DNA of 64,000 bases, from positions 26,001 to 90,000 of the forward strand of contig QZCP01000078.1 in assembly GCA_003956705.1 (NCBI GenBank), in the 5' to 3' direction. The DNA is from Brevipalpus yothersi (Eukaryota; Arthropoda; Arachnida; Trombidiformes; Tenuipalpidae). Below are positions 22,628 through 34,172 of this stretch, one piece after another. Both the position numbers and the translations under genes were made by a program. Each line of letters starts with the position of its first letter. Within the stretch, counting starts at the first letter, position 1. Below the pieces are notes generated by a model. It was not told where the DNA came from, ran no database searches, and worked only from the letters and a program-made list of their open reading frames with translations.

Positions 22628-24112
22628 TTCCTGATTACTCTGGAACCTGGAAGATCGGTACAGTCCCGAATTCAGGCTAAAAAGGGAAAAATTTTAACGA
22701 AATTTAAACCATAAAGAATTGCTGTCAGGAGCCACTTGACTTCACTGATTTTGTAGAATCACTTTGTCTAAATGTCCGAGACCAAATTATTCCGCTGCCT
22801 TAAGTCTACCAGAGAAGTAATATCGACCATTCAAAGATTACTACAGGTTACTGAATATTTCTCTTTTTCAACTTTAATTTAACTTGATTAGGATTCACTT
22901 TACTTGTATGTGTACTAGGTACTGGTCATAATTACCGCTTTAGCATTGACTGCCTGAAAAAGCACATAGTGCTATCAACGTGGTAAAGAAGTATTGACCT
23001 TCCAGCACTTTTTGTCCAGTTCATCTTATAGTAGATCAGTTAAACTGCTCTCCAGCTCTTGAGCACTTAAATATTAGGTAACAGTAAATAAGTTAATTCC
23101 AAATTGCTTTGAGTTTTCACAAAAAACCACACTCCACCATGTTCACCAGCCCTAAGATAGTTAATCTGAGACATTTCATTAAATGATCATATTGTAGATA
23201 GTATTAACGGGATACGCTTTGTTTGCCTTTTGTGTGATAGTATTCATTTCTTTCCCCCTCTCAATCGATCATCACTTCAATAGTTGAATTTCAAGTGATA
23301 ATTGCTTCATTAAAATAACTGACACTCGCTCATCGGAAGATATTCCTGAATTGAAATTGTATATTCTTGCATCTCTGATCCAATCGGCCCAAACTAATCA
23401 GTAGAAAAGTAAATGCGATGAAGATGGAATCAGTATCTTTACTCACAAGATTTTATAAAATCACATTTTGATCAACATAAGATGAGTTTCGATTGCTCTC
23501 GTTTCATCTCTAACCAGATCAAATACAATCGATGAAAAGAGCTTATCAAAATCTTTTTTCTGCTCCTATCCGTGAGATATTTTACTACATTTTATTTTTA
23601 TTTTAAAAGTGAGTAGGACATAATATATGAAAACCGTATGAATAGGCAAGTTCTGACATGGCCCACATTAATCTGGATACCTCTTTGATTCTCCGTTGAG
23701 TGAGAAATGAGTTAATCAGTCTGAAAGAGATCCAGATGATTCTCACGTACAGCAACCTTGTTGTTCTGAGAATAGAGGTTTGGATACCCAGACCACTTGA
23801 TGTAACTACTATTTAATTGTTGCCGAAATCAATCGAGCTGCACATAAGACTCACTTGAGAAATATAGATGATAATTTTTGGCTAGACTTTTCTGAAAGGA
23901 GAAAGATAATCAATCAGCTAGATTTCAATCAAATTTTCATATTATTCAAGTTTTATGACTGTTTATCAACTAATGAGGAGAGACCAAAAAAGATTTCCGT
24001 TCAAAAGAGGAAAAATTCTATCTATAAAGCGCATTGATCTTGTAAACCAGTTGGCAAAGAATTCGAATCATCTGTTGAACAATTTTTAGCCATCACATGA
24101 GATACACAAGAC
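22628..24112. other. decayed element tail and duplicated flank
   Basis: About 22628-22800 may be the decayed continuation of the gag element. About 23335-23530 repeats the 3' flank of the 208-residue gene (13685-13875) without its coding part. No intact gene is seen. Confidence 0.5.
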
Positions 24113-25364
24113 TTAATAGATATGACAAAAGTCTTTCGGGACATCCATAAGCTCGATTGAACTTCGAATACTGTTCAGCTTAGTGTAGATTCCCGGCATT
24201 CCCGAAGTATTTGGACATTCAGATCCTCGGCTTACGACACCAGCCAGATACCTTAAAGGGAAAAAGTAGTTCATGAGTTAAATTGCCCTCATGATTATCA
24301 ATATGACCAGGACTTAGATTACCATGAAGCCTCTGGAAAAATTTCAACAAATCACATCATAAATGGAACCTACCATCGATTATCGTTTGGATTCTTGTAC
24401 ATCAATGGTCCACCACTATCTCCGGCACAAGCATCAGCATGGGTAACGAAATTATATGCACAAATCTCACGGAAACGATTAACTGACCAAGAATAACTGA
24501 GCCAATGTTCATGGTGAATCTTTTTACACTTCTCCTCTGATGATGTAAAATTAAAAATTAATCTCAATCAGTCACAATATTTATCAATCAGCTATTTACC
24601 GGGAATAAAGTCAACTTCGGCTTCCATTGGTGTTGAAGTGCTCACTGCTTTCATTTTCTTTGGGTTCGATTCATCAGCTTCCAGGACAGATCTGCCCCAT
24701 CCAGCGACAGTTAATTTTTTGTTCAAAAGAATGGAATCATCTTCAAATGCTGGCAAGCAAATAGGTGAAACTGTTTTACTAAATTTAACTGGTCTCTCCA
24801 GAACAAGAAGTGCAATATCGTAACCATGCTTTTTTGGATAACTGGAATGAACTTCATAATGAGAAACTCTCTGCGGTAGAATTTCCCAGCCAACTTCATC
24901 TGTCTCTTGGACACCCAAATAAACTTTAATATTCGCTGCTGGAACTTTGTTATCTTTCTTATCAAATACACAATGTGCTGCAGTTAGGACTCGACGTGAA
25001 TCAATTAAACTTCCACCACATGAGTATGTGCTACCGCTCTTGTACGTTCTGTGAGATAGTAGAAGTTGAATTTCAAAAAAATTAGTAATAATTAGATAAA
25101 AATTAGGAAAGGATTAACTCACTTTATTAACGTTAACCATGGATATTTATGGAAGCTAACCTCTTGTCCAAAAAAAACTCGAGACTGAGTGTTTTCCAGA
25201 CCACAAACTGAAATGAAAAAGCAGTCAATAAAATTTTGCTGAACAGATCACACCATAATAGTTTGAGTGATAAATTTTATCTCACCACATTGTTCACCAG
25301 GCGGATTGGGACTCACAATCAGTCCAAATGAAACACAAAAAATAACAATACAGAATGTAAACAT
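24113..25364 (-). CDS. secreted S1 serine protease SP3
   Basis: Exons: about 25286-25364 (signal peptide MFTFCIVIFCVSFGLIVS), about 25122-25207 (CGLENTQSRVFFGQEV), about 24600-25047, about 24375-24540 and 24113-24252. The triad is complete (TAAHC, HGYDIALL, GDSGGP), with Asp189 in HADACAGDS and Arg215 in VVSRGSEC. The loop before the catalytic Ser carries an HHEHW cluster that no other member has. It is trypsin-like by pocket. The broken SP4 next door has the closest exon 2 (QEVSF). Confidence 0.9.
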
Positions 25365-25417
25365 TTTTCCTCTTCAGCTCTCACACTTTGCTAATTACAC
25401 TTCACACATGAGGTTGA

Positions 25418-25458
25418 TAGAGCTGCATAGCTCAATTGTATCAGACAGTGTGACGTCG
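25418..25458 (-). promoter_or_regulatory. SP3 promoter element and inverted repeat
   Basis: TGACGTCG at 25451-25458, about 87 bases before the ATG, with the inverted repeat AGAGCTGCATAGCTC at 25419-25433 between it and the gene. Same order as upstream of SP5, SP8 and SP10. Confidence 0.55.
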
Positions 25459-26128
25459 ATTCCCTGGACATCAAGGTTCCAACAGTATTCACTCGACACC
25501 AGCGTCGAGGCGTGCCTGTCTAACATCTCTTCCAACTTACATGATTATCAAATCATGAAACTTTGTAGCAAATTTTTATATCCAATGATTACTTGTATTC
25601 TTCTTACTATGGAAATTTTGATAACGGTCCAACTGATCAACTACATGAATATGCTGCCATGTAAGTTGTTTGAATGGTTGCATATTGATTGAAGTAAACA
25701 AATCAATTGAGTACAGGTTAATTCTTAGCACCTCACCAGAAAATAAGTAGCGTTCCATAACAAAACTTTGATGATTATGATGATATACATGCATATATTG
25801 TGTTAGTGTATTTTACATTCGCAAAACTGTGAGACATTCAGAGATTTCCCCCAGCATTTAGTAGCAATCATAATTAATATTTCCCCCAAGTAAGTGACAA
25901 TACACACATAATCTGTCTGGTCGAAAATTATTGCACTTCTTTTGATTTACTTTTATCGAAAATTTGATGAACATCAACGAGTTGAATATATATGATTTCA
26001 AAACATGCACTCAAAATGAATTTTCAATAAGTTTTTGACATGCTTTGACCGACAAGTTATCTGAGAAACACAAAAAAACGCAAATTGTCCAATTTTTTTC
26101 TAGTGTTATCATAAACGGTTTTTCTCAC
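25459..26128. other. SP3 upstream, SP4 3' end missing
   Basis: The last exon of SP4 should lie here (a block starting YLAG) but none is found. Otherwise AT-rich with no gene. Confidence 0.5.
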
Positions 26129-27117
26129 CATCTATTATCATCAGCATTCTTGTACATCAATGGTCCAACACTATCTCCAGTACAAGCATCAGTATGAGCA
26201 ACGAAATTCTGTGCACAGATCTCACTCGAAGGCTCTACGAATCTTCGGAAAATGTGAACCTTTTTGGTATGCATTTCTTCACGATGAGTTTCTATTCATG
26301 AAAATTTTGATTTTCATGTTTCGTTTTCATGATCCCAAGAAAGAAAAATGAAGAGAGAGTTTTTATCGAATGTTACTTACGAGAAATGAAATTCACTTCC
26401 GCTTCCATTGGGATTGATTTCATTAGGCACCGGAGAGCCAATACCTCATCCAACGACCGTAAATTTATCACTTAGATTAGTGTTACCATTTTCGAATTTT
26501 GGTAAACTAATTGGTGGAAGAGTTTCGGTAAACTTCACCGATTCCTCGAATACTAATATTGCTATATCATAACCGGTGAAAGCAATGAACTTGAAATCCA
26601 CTTCGATGTAGGAAACTTTTCTAGGCTTGATAGTTTTATCCACTTTGGACACCGATTGAACATCTAGATAAACCTGGACTTCGTGTGGTAGAACTTGGCG
26701 ATTAAATCGATCGAAGACGCAGTGTGCCGCAGTCACAATTCGACGTGAATCGATTAAACTTCCACCACACTTAAGCGTGCTACCATTCCTGACTACCCTG
26801 GAAAAATAATCAGTAATTTTAAATTCAATCGCTGGACTAGATAGATAAGAGATTAGATTTTGTTGCAATCACTCACTTGATGTACGTTAACCATGGATAT
26901 TTTTCCGGAAGCTAACCTCTTGTCCGTAAAACACTCTGGATTGTGTATTTTCAAGACCGCAATCTGAAAAAAGAAACAAGACACAACTACACTCAAATTC
27001 GTGACCTACTAAATGATTTTGGACCGTAATCTACTTGCCACATTGTTCTTGGACTAGATTGATACTAAAATTCAGCCCAATTAAGATGAGACTAATTGCA
27101 GTTGAAAATATGACCAT
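26129..27117 (-). pseudogene. S1 serine protease pseudogene SP4
   Basis: Keeps a good signal peptide exon (start 27117, MVIFSTAISLILIGLNFS), but its donor is GCAAGT where other members have GT. Exon 2 has two extra bases before the PWLT codons and shifts frame. Exon 3 (about 26440-26800) keeps TAAHC and TGYDIAIL but has lost the Cys of the PIC motif and turns the Trp of GWG into TGA. Exon 4 (26129 to about 26240) reads GDSVGP for GDSGGP. The last exon is missing. Any one lesson might be tolerated; together they mark a dead gene. Confidence 0.9.
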
Positions 27118-27190
27118 TTTCTTCTCGATTTTACACAGTCCCTGATGAGCAACGCATATGGTTATCAAGCCGAATAACTAAACATTTAGA

Positions 27191-27198
27191 TGACGTTG
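27191..27198 (-). promoter_or_regulatory. TGACGTTG element upstream of SP4
   Basis: TGACGTT about 74 bases before the SP4 start, surviving though the gene is broken. No GAGCT inverted repeat accompanies it. Confidence 0.45.
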
Positions 27199-27997
27199 AT
27201 TTGCCACATATTTTAGGATGAAACTAGCCAGTTATAAGTAAGTAATTTATAAATAATAGCTTAGTATCTAGACATTCGCTAACTTACTGGATGCATGATG
27301 AGACATTGCAACAGATTTTTACAGATCAATACATGCATACATATACAAGTATATTCATCGATCATACAGCCGAGTACTTTAGGGTGAGGTGAATAGTTCT
27401 AAATGGGTAGCAGTTGGTTTCTAATCAGTGAAACGTTTGTTTTACCCTAAAATACATGTATTCGGTGATAATGGTCTCGAGATTGTCAATATATCAATTT
27501 CTTCTTCGAAAAAAGTTTCCCCATTTTGAACTCTTCTCTCACTGAGCAACGGCTTCAAAGAATAGCTAATCGATCGGGCAGAATCAGATCTAATGTTCTA
27601 AGATATTCAGTGTGAAGATGGAACTGATAAAGCTAAATAGTTTCTACTGTTCGAGGAAAATAAGATAGGCATTCTGATCAGATAATGTTTAAGAATGTAT
27701 CATAATCCGACCGAAGCTTAGGGTTTTTTGTTTATTGAAAATTTTCTCATTACCGTTATTTCTCAAACAAGCTCATATGGCTTTTATTCGTAGAAAAATG
27801 GATAAAATATGGAAGGGATTTCAGTTTTCTCAGGATTTATTGACTTTTGAGAGCAATTCTCCACAATGAATCAGACTAGTAAACAGATTCAGCAAGAATA
27901 ATTCAACAGCCACATAGTAGCTTGATGCGTTGATGGTGTTTTTCTTTTCGCATGGATTACAATCAGTTTTAATCAGATATTTCTGAGATATTTTTCA
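27199..27997. other. intergenic, no gene seen
   Basis: DNA between SP4 upstream and the SP5 3' end. About 27715-27930 resembles the matching stretch downstream of SP7 (about 32600-32800), part of the SP5/SP7 duplication. Confidence 0.45.
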
Positions 27998-28400
27998 TTA
28001 CAAGTGATTCAAGCAGAAATCTCCAGGAGCATTCATATTTTCGACCAAATCTCGTAGACTTCGCAACTTTGTATACGTTCCCGGTATACCAGAGTGGTTC
28101 GGGCAATCTGGTCCTCGAGCTACGACACCAGCCAAGTACCTTGAGGTAGATTGTTACATAGATAAGATGATTACCTTCGGATGCAAACCTTAAAAAAAAC
28201 TTACCATCGATTATCACGAGAATTTTTGTACATCAATGGGCCACCACTATCTCCAGCACAAGCATCGGCATGTGTCATGAAATTATAAGCACAGATCTCA
28301 TAGAAAGCATCTACATTGCGTGAGAAACTGTATCCCTTGTTTCCATAGATTTGAGCACATTGATCCTCTGATAATTGAAATTATCGTTAGTTTTCCAATC

Positions 28401-28470
<70 letters not shown>

Positions 28471-29251
28471 GCTTCTCAATACTCACTAGAAATGAAGTCA
28501 ACTTCAGACTCCATTGGTACCACTGATGTCTTTAGAACCATTTTTTGAGGGTCAGATCTATCAGGTTCATGATGGGATATTCCCCAACCAGCGACAGTGA
28601 GTTTCTTGTTTTCGAGTTGAAGATCAGAATCGTATGCTGAGATACAAATCGGTGAAACGGTTCGGGTAAACTTCACTGGCTTCTCGAGAACCAAGAGGGC
28701 AATATCGTAACCATGAATAGATGGATAATGTTTACCCGTTTCATAGTGAGAGACTCTGTTTGCTTCGATAGATCGACCAGCTTCACCTCTGTGTTGAACA
28801 CCTAAATAGACTCGAATTGCTGATGCTGGAATCTTGTGATTAGTTCGATTGTGGACACAATGTGCCGCAGTCAAAATTCGACGAGAATCGATTAGACTTC
28901 CACCGCACATGGATGTGCCACCATTTTTGTCCATTCTGTGTTGAGTGAAAAATTAGCAATTCGAAAGTTCAATATAATGTTTAATTAGTAGACAGTACTC
29001 CGCTCATTACTCACTGTATATGTGTTAGCCATGGATATTTGTGACTATCAACCTCTTTTCCGTAGAATACTCTGGATTGTGTATTTTCGAGACCACATTC
29101 TAGACCGAAAACGAAAAAATGATTAGTATCGTTAAAATGCAATAGAAATTACATTTGATCATTCCTCACCACATTGTCTTCCGAACATATCTTTGTTCGC
29201 AAAGATCAGGCCCGATGTAGCGAATAGAATCAGAATCTGTAGAGACAACAT
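27998..29251 (-). CDS. secreted S1 serine protease SP5
   Basis: Five exons: about 29172-29251, 29016-29100, 28491-28936, 28203-28375 and 27998-28140, giving about 307 residues. The signal peptide is MLSLQILILFATSGLIFA. A CGLENTQSR segment precedes the predicted activation cut before VFYGKEV. The triad is His 81 (TAAHC), Asp 133 (HGYDIALL) and Ser 247 (GDSGGP); Asp 241 corresponds to chymotrypsin 189, giving trypsin-like specificity. Position 215 is Arg (VVARGPDC). Six paired-looking Cys of the S1 fold are present. SP7 is its duplicate; 196 bases of exon 3 are almost identical between them. The intron after exon 3 holds a long AG repeat, also shared with SP7. Confidence 0.93.
28404..28467. repeat. 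(AG)n microsatellite in SP5 intron 3
   Basis: About 32 AG units in the intron after exon 3 of SP5. An equal tract sits in the same intron of SP7 at 33242-33305, so the repeat predates or accompanied their duplication. Confidence 0.95.
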
Positions 29252-29302
29252 TTTTTCTCATAAGTTACTTGGTTAACCAAAAAATGATCACGAAAAAGAT
29301 GA

Positions 29303-29348
29303 TCGAGCTGTATGATAAGCTCGATATGACCAGACTGTGGATGACGTT
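29303..29348 (-). promoter_or_regulatory. SP5 promoter cassette
   Basis: TGACGT at 29342-29347, about 90 bases before the ATG, then CAGACTGTG, then the inverted repeat TCGAGCT/AGCTCGA (29303-29324). In gene sense the order is AACGTCATCCACAGTCTG followed by the inverted repeat. A TATTTAAG string lies just further upstream (about 29362-29369), so CAGT could be the initiator and the inverted repeat could lie in the 5' leader. Confidence 0.55.
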
Positions 29349-30938
29349 ATCTCACCACACTCTTAAATATCATGATCAGGCATCCAGATTTCAAGGAAAG
29401 TCTCGACATCAAATCAATTATTGTCATCTCATAAGCTTCATGAACATTCGAGGTGGACAAAGTGAGTCTTCTTCTTCTCTTTGCCTTTTATTTTTTTTCC
29501 TTCTGATTTTCGGAAAAAAATCGAAAGAATCCATGGATAACATGAAAAATAATGTTTATAATTTTTTTGTTCAAACTAACTCGATTCTCGGGCTTCTTGA
29601 TAGCCAAAGCCTCTCAATATTCAATATTTTTCAACAAAAAAATCGATAATAAATTGATTAAAAAATTACCTAATGAACACAGCCCAGAGAAATAAAATAA
29701 TGAATAGAAAAAAAATAAAATTCAGATGGTTTGGGCTTTTCGAGTTATCGATAAGGTCTATCATTCAATGAAAATCATCCGCAGGTTGCCAAAAAGGAAT
29801 TTCTTGCGAGAAATGTTTCTCAGACGAATAAAGAAGTATAGCTCTGTGTATGATTTTCTGAGTTATCCTTACCCTGATTGATAATTGTTGTCGGTAACAA
29901 TTTTTGACAAATCTTCAGATCAAATTGATCCAGAAAACAAAATGAGAGTAATGGAGCTGATCATTGGAAAGTTTTATTCAGATTATTTGATTGACTATAC
30001 TATGTAGTTTGAAGAGACTCAGATACAGTTTTGATGATAACAATTCGATTTACTTTGGATCGCGAAAATTTAATTTGGTGAATCTAGGATAATCATGATG
30101 CTCCATGATTCGGTAATGATCATCGAATCATTTGAATTGTTCCCACAACTCATGGAAAAAAATTTTCGGCACTCTGAAATAACTCTCAGAACTCAATAAA
30201 CCAACCCCCAAATGAGCTGTAAGTGATCAAGTCGAAATAAGAATCATAATTGGGTAAATTTCGTGAAATCAAACCACGTCCTAATCGTGTCGAACTCAAA
30301 GGAAGTGACCACTAATCTTCGATTAGTGATACGACAAAGTTTTGTTGAGAGCAGCAGTTAAAATACAATTTAAGCTGAATTTGAATAGCCATCGAATTTG
30401 TCTTTTCGATTGCTTTTCTAGTTTGAATCATACATCAACATTATCACCTTATTACATAAATGATGTGTCTTGGGGTAGTTTTTCCTGATAGAATCGCTTT
30501 GATTTTTTTCAAATTTTTTTCAAATTAATGTTTCTTTTTTAAAATGAATTCAATACATTGTTCATAATTGAAGGAAAAGAATAACTAAAAACTACTATGG
30601 TACACTTACCTCCGTATGAACAACATGGGTTGGAAAATGAATAATTCCAAAAGACTGATTGGTTCCATTAAATACAGCTCACAATAGTTAAATTGATCAA
30701 GCTATTATTAATATCGTCTACCTACAATGGGTGAGTCTTAAGCCTGATGGAGCATCTAAATTCTAACAAGTAAGAGAAAAATGTCTTTACAATAATGTTG
30801 CTATCAAAGTAGCTAGAAAACGCTGATTTCTTTATTGGTGGACATACATGTGTATATATGTATCAAGATTCATGCCTTATTTTAGGAGCCATTGAACAAT
30901 ACATGGACATGTTTATACATGTAACTACGATCGAGATT
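29349..30938. other. intergenic, no gene seen
   Basis: AT-rich DNA. The open frame at 29269-29649 (+) overlaps the SP5 promoter and has a low-complexity translation. Nothing else is supported. Confidence 0.5.
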
Positions 30939-32261
30939 TCAAAAGTTGTGGCAAAAATCTTCCGGAACATCCAAAGTCTCGATAGCTGCCCGAAGACTTT
31001 TCAGTTTACTGTAAACTCCTGGTATACTGGCAAAACTTGGACACTTTGGTGCTCGACTAACAATGCCAGCCAGGTACCTGATGAAGAGAAAACAATTTAT
31101 CACTGGGTGATCTCAATCCATGATATCGTGCTGTATACTGACAAGATTGTGAGAAAATGTTCACTCACATGTCAATGAGATTTAAAATAAGAAAAATACA
31201 ATCATACAATAATAGGAAAGAAAATGCAACGTAATCTCAATCTGATCATGAAATGTTAACTTACCATCGATTATCATCCGAATTCTTGTACATCAATGGT
31301 CCTCCACTGTCACCAGCACAGGCTTCAGCCCCAGTGACAAAATTGACAGCACAAATTTCCCGGTAAGAATCGACTGATTCGGAAAAGCTTCCTCCTCTGT
31401 TATGGTGCATTTCTAAGCATCTATCGTCTATTTGAAGGAAAACAAACAAATTTTTCCTCTCATGAAATCCATTGGACGAGAGAATGGAAGACATAAAGGA
31501 CACTTACGAGAAACAAAGTCCACTTCCGCTTCCATAGGTACTTCCGGTGAGACTGGTACAATCGTTTCTGGATCATCCTCATCAGGCTGCTCATCGTTAA
31601 TGCCCCAACCGACGACTGTGAGCTTTTTGTTCACTAGATTGGAATCAGTTTCAAATGCTGGAACGCAAATTGGTGAAATAGTTTTGTTAAACTTCACTGG
31701 CTCTTTGAGAACAATAAGAGCAATATCATAGCCATTGTAATTTGGGAATCTAGGATGTACTTCATAGTGAGACACCTCTACTGGTTTGATGATTTCATCA
31801 ACTTCGTTCACTGAATGGATTCCCAGATATGGACGTATATTTTTTGGTAGAATTTTCTGGTAATTATCGTTCAGAACACAGTGAGCAGCGGTCAATATTC
31901 GACGAGAGTCTATCAAACTTCCTCCACAAGTGAATGTTTCACCATCTTTGTCCATTCTTGAAGGAAACGTATACATATCAAAATGAATTATTCAGTATTT
32001 TGGAATCATTTTCGAAACTTACTCCAAATACGTTAACCATGGATATTTACGATAGGTGATCTCATCACCATAAAAAACCCTTGATTGAATGTTCTCAAGA
32101 CCACAATCTACAGGTCAGATTAATATAGATGAATAACATATATGTTATCTCCTCAAAATAATCAGATGCATCACCCAAACTAAGAGTTACTTACCACATT
32201 GTTCAGATAAATTAGGCCCCACAAATGCATAGAATGCAATATAGAGAGCCACTGGGAACAT
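30939..32261 (-). CDS. secreted S1 serine protease SP6 with Glu189
   Basis: Exons: about 32194-32261 (short signal peptide MFPVALYIAFYAFVGPN), about 32023-32108 (CGLENIQSRVFYGDEI), about 31509-31959, about 31262-31430 and 30939-31077. The triad is intact (TAAHC, NGYDIALI, GDSGGP). Unlike every other member, the pocket residue 189 is Glu (TGAEACAGDS) and 214-216 reads Ser-Arg-Ala (IVSRAPKC) where the rest have Gly at 216. Both changes narrow or recharge the S1 pocket, so its specificity should differ from the trypsin-like members, or it may be weakly active. The frame is otherwise clean, so it does not look dead. Confidence 0.9.
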
Positions 32262-32370
32262 TCCTTCAAATAGACAAGAAATGCGATATTCGCTTGGGAA
32301 TCACAAAAATTAACAAAATATACATTCAAAATGATCAAGCTATTTGCATCAAGTTCGATATGTATACAGA

Positions 32371-32377
32371 TGACGTT
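32371..32377 (-). promoter_or_regulatory. TGACGTT element upstream of SP6
   Basis: TGACGTT about 110 bases before the SP6 start. The surrounding stretch, ACAGATGACGTTGATCA, recurs beside the SP6-like relic at about 40325. Confidence 0.5.
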
Positions 32378-32826
32378 GATCAGCTTAAGTGCTCATTACA
32401 CCAAACTAACCGAGTTTCATGGAGCCAGGCGATTCCACGCACGATATTTTAACGCTAAATATAAGTTAATCAATCTGAATAAGGTAGATTCTTTTCATGG
32501 TCAGATTTATCGGTAATTTGAAAAATGCGATGCATACTGAATATCGACATGAACTTCAAGTTTTCTGAGCTTTTCTAGTTTTCTAGCAGTATTTCAGCTC
32601 GATCAAGTTGAAAAGGCTCTTATTCGTTGAAAATTTGATACCGTCTGATTCAAATTCGAGCTCTCCTAGGATCTATCATCTTATGACAACTATTCTCAAA
32701 AAACAGACTAATGAATAGATTCAGAGATTTATTTAACCAACCACATGGGGACCTGATACGTTGTTATTTGGTTTATCTTCGATGTTTATAGATTATAATC
32801 ATATTTTATCACTCAAATTCCTCTCA
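32378..32826. other. intergenic, no gene seen
   Basis: SP6 upstream and SP7 3' flank. Part of it resembles DNA downstream of SP5. Confidence 0.4.
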
Positions 32827-33238
32827 TTACATGTAATTCAAGCAGAAATCTTTAGGAGCATCCATATTTTCGATCAAATCTCGTAGACTTCGCAATTTTG
32901 TATACTTCCCAGGGATGCCTGAATGGTTGGGGCAGTCAGGGCCTCGAGCTACAACACCAGCCAAGTACCTTAAGATAAATTGTTAAATTAATGAGATGAT
33001 ATTCATCCGATACAAACTAATCGAAAAGAGCTTACCATCGATTATCATCTGAATTCTTGTACATCAATGGGCCACCACTATCTCCAGCACAAGCATCAGC
33101 ATGCGTTTGGAAATTGTAAGCACAAATTTCGAAGAAAGCATTCATTTTACTAGAAGAATCAATTCCCTTTTTATCATAAATGTCAGCACATTGTTCCTCT
33201 GGCAATAGAAATTTGGAATTAACCTTCTAATTAAAGAA

Positions 33239-33308
<70 letters not shown>

Positions 33309-34077
33309 TTCAGTTATTGAGTACTCACTAGTTACGAAGTCAACTTCAGATTCCATTGGTACTAGTGAGGAGGTTGGAACCATTTTTTGTGGATCAGATC
33401 TATCAGGCTCAAGATGGGAGATTCCCCAGCCAGCTACAGTTAGTCTTTTATTCTCTAGATAATAATCCTGATCAAACGCGGAGATACAGATTGGTGAAAC
33501 GGTTCTGGTAAACTTCACTGGTTTCTCGAGAACCAAAAGTGCAATATCGAAACCATATATTTTTGGATAATATTTGCCCGTCTCATAGTGAGAGACTCTG
33601 TTTGCTTCGATAGATCGACCAGCTTCACCTCTGTGTTGAACACCTAAATAGACTCGAATTGCTGATGCTGGAATCTTGTGATTAGTTCGATTGTGGACAC
33701 AATGTGCCGCAGTCAAAATTCGACGAGAATCGATTAGACTTCCACCGCACATGGATGTGCCACCGTTTTTGTCCATTCTGTATTGAGAGTGATGGATTAG
33801 CAATTTTCAAGCCAATAATAAACTCACTACTTGGAGGACTCACTTTATGTGTGCTAGCCATGGGTATTTGTGATGATCAACTTCCTTTCCGTAGAATACT
33901 CTGGATTGTGTATTTTCGAGGCCACATACTTAATAGAAAGCGGAAAAATATAATCTCTATCGTTGATATGCAAATAGCATCAAATTAGTTCTCACCGCAT
34001 TGCTTTCCCGATAAATCTTTGTTTGCAAAGATCAGGCCAGAGGTAGTACACAAGAGTAGAATTTGCAGAGAAAACAT
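32827..34077 (-). CDS. secreted S1 serine protease SP7
   Basis: Duplicate of SP5 with the same exon plan: about 33994-34077 (MFSLQILLLCTTSGLIFA), about 33842-33930 (RVFYGKEVDHH), about 33332-33779, about 33033-33200 and 32827-32969. The triad is intact; the Asp motif reads YGFDIALL for HGYDIALL. Asp189 (HADACAGDS) and Arg215 (VVARGPDC) are as in SP5. The first half of exon 3 is nearly identical to SP5 at DNA level, while the remainder differs at many sites. Confidence 0.93.
33242..33305. repeat. (AG)n microsatellite in SP7 intron 3
   Basis: About 32 AG units at the place matching the repeat in SP5. The minus-strand frame reads it as a Leu-Ser run, which is an artefact of running past the exon 3 donor. 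Confidence 0.95.
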
Positions 34078-34125
34078 TATCTCGAAAAAGATCGCCACTG
34101 AACCGAAAATACTAGGAAAATGATG

Positions 34126-34172
34126 GTCGAGCTGTATCACAAGCCCAGGATGATCAAACTGTGGATGACGTT
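34126..34172 (-). promoter_or_regulatory. SP7 promoter cassette
   Basis: TGACGTT at 34166-34172, about 89 bases before the ATG, with CAAACTGTGGA beside it and a TCGAGCTGT arm near 34127. The second arm of the inverted repeat is degenerate (AAGCCC). Confidence 0.5.

Noticed and set aside
21700..22720. LTRs flanking the gag ORF
   Set aside because: I could not find a matching pair of direct repeats by eye; a self-alignment is needed.
28320..28526. Open frames rich in Arg-Glu or Leu-Ser runs
   Set aside because: They are translations of the AG microsatellite in the SP5 intron.
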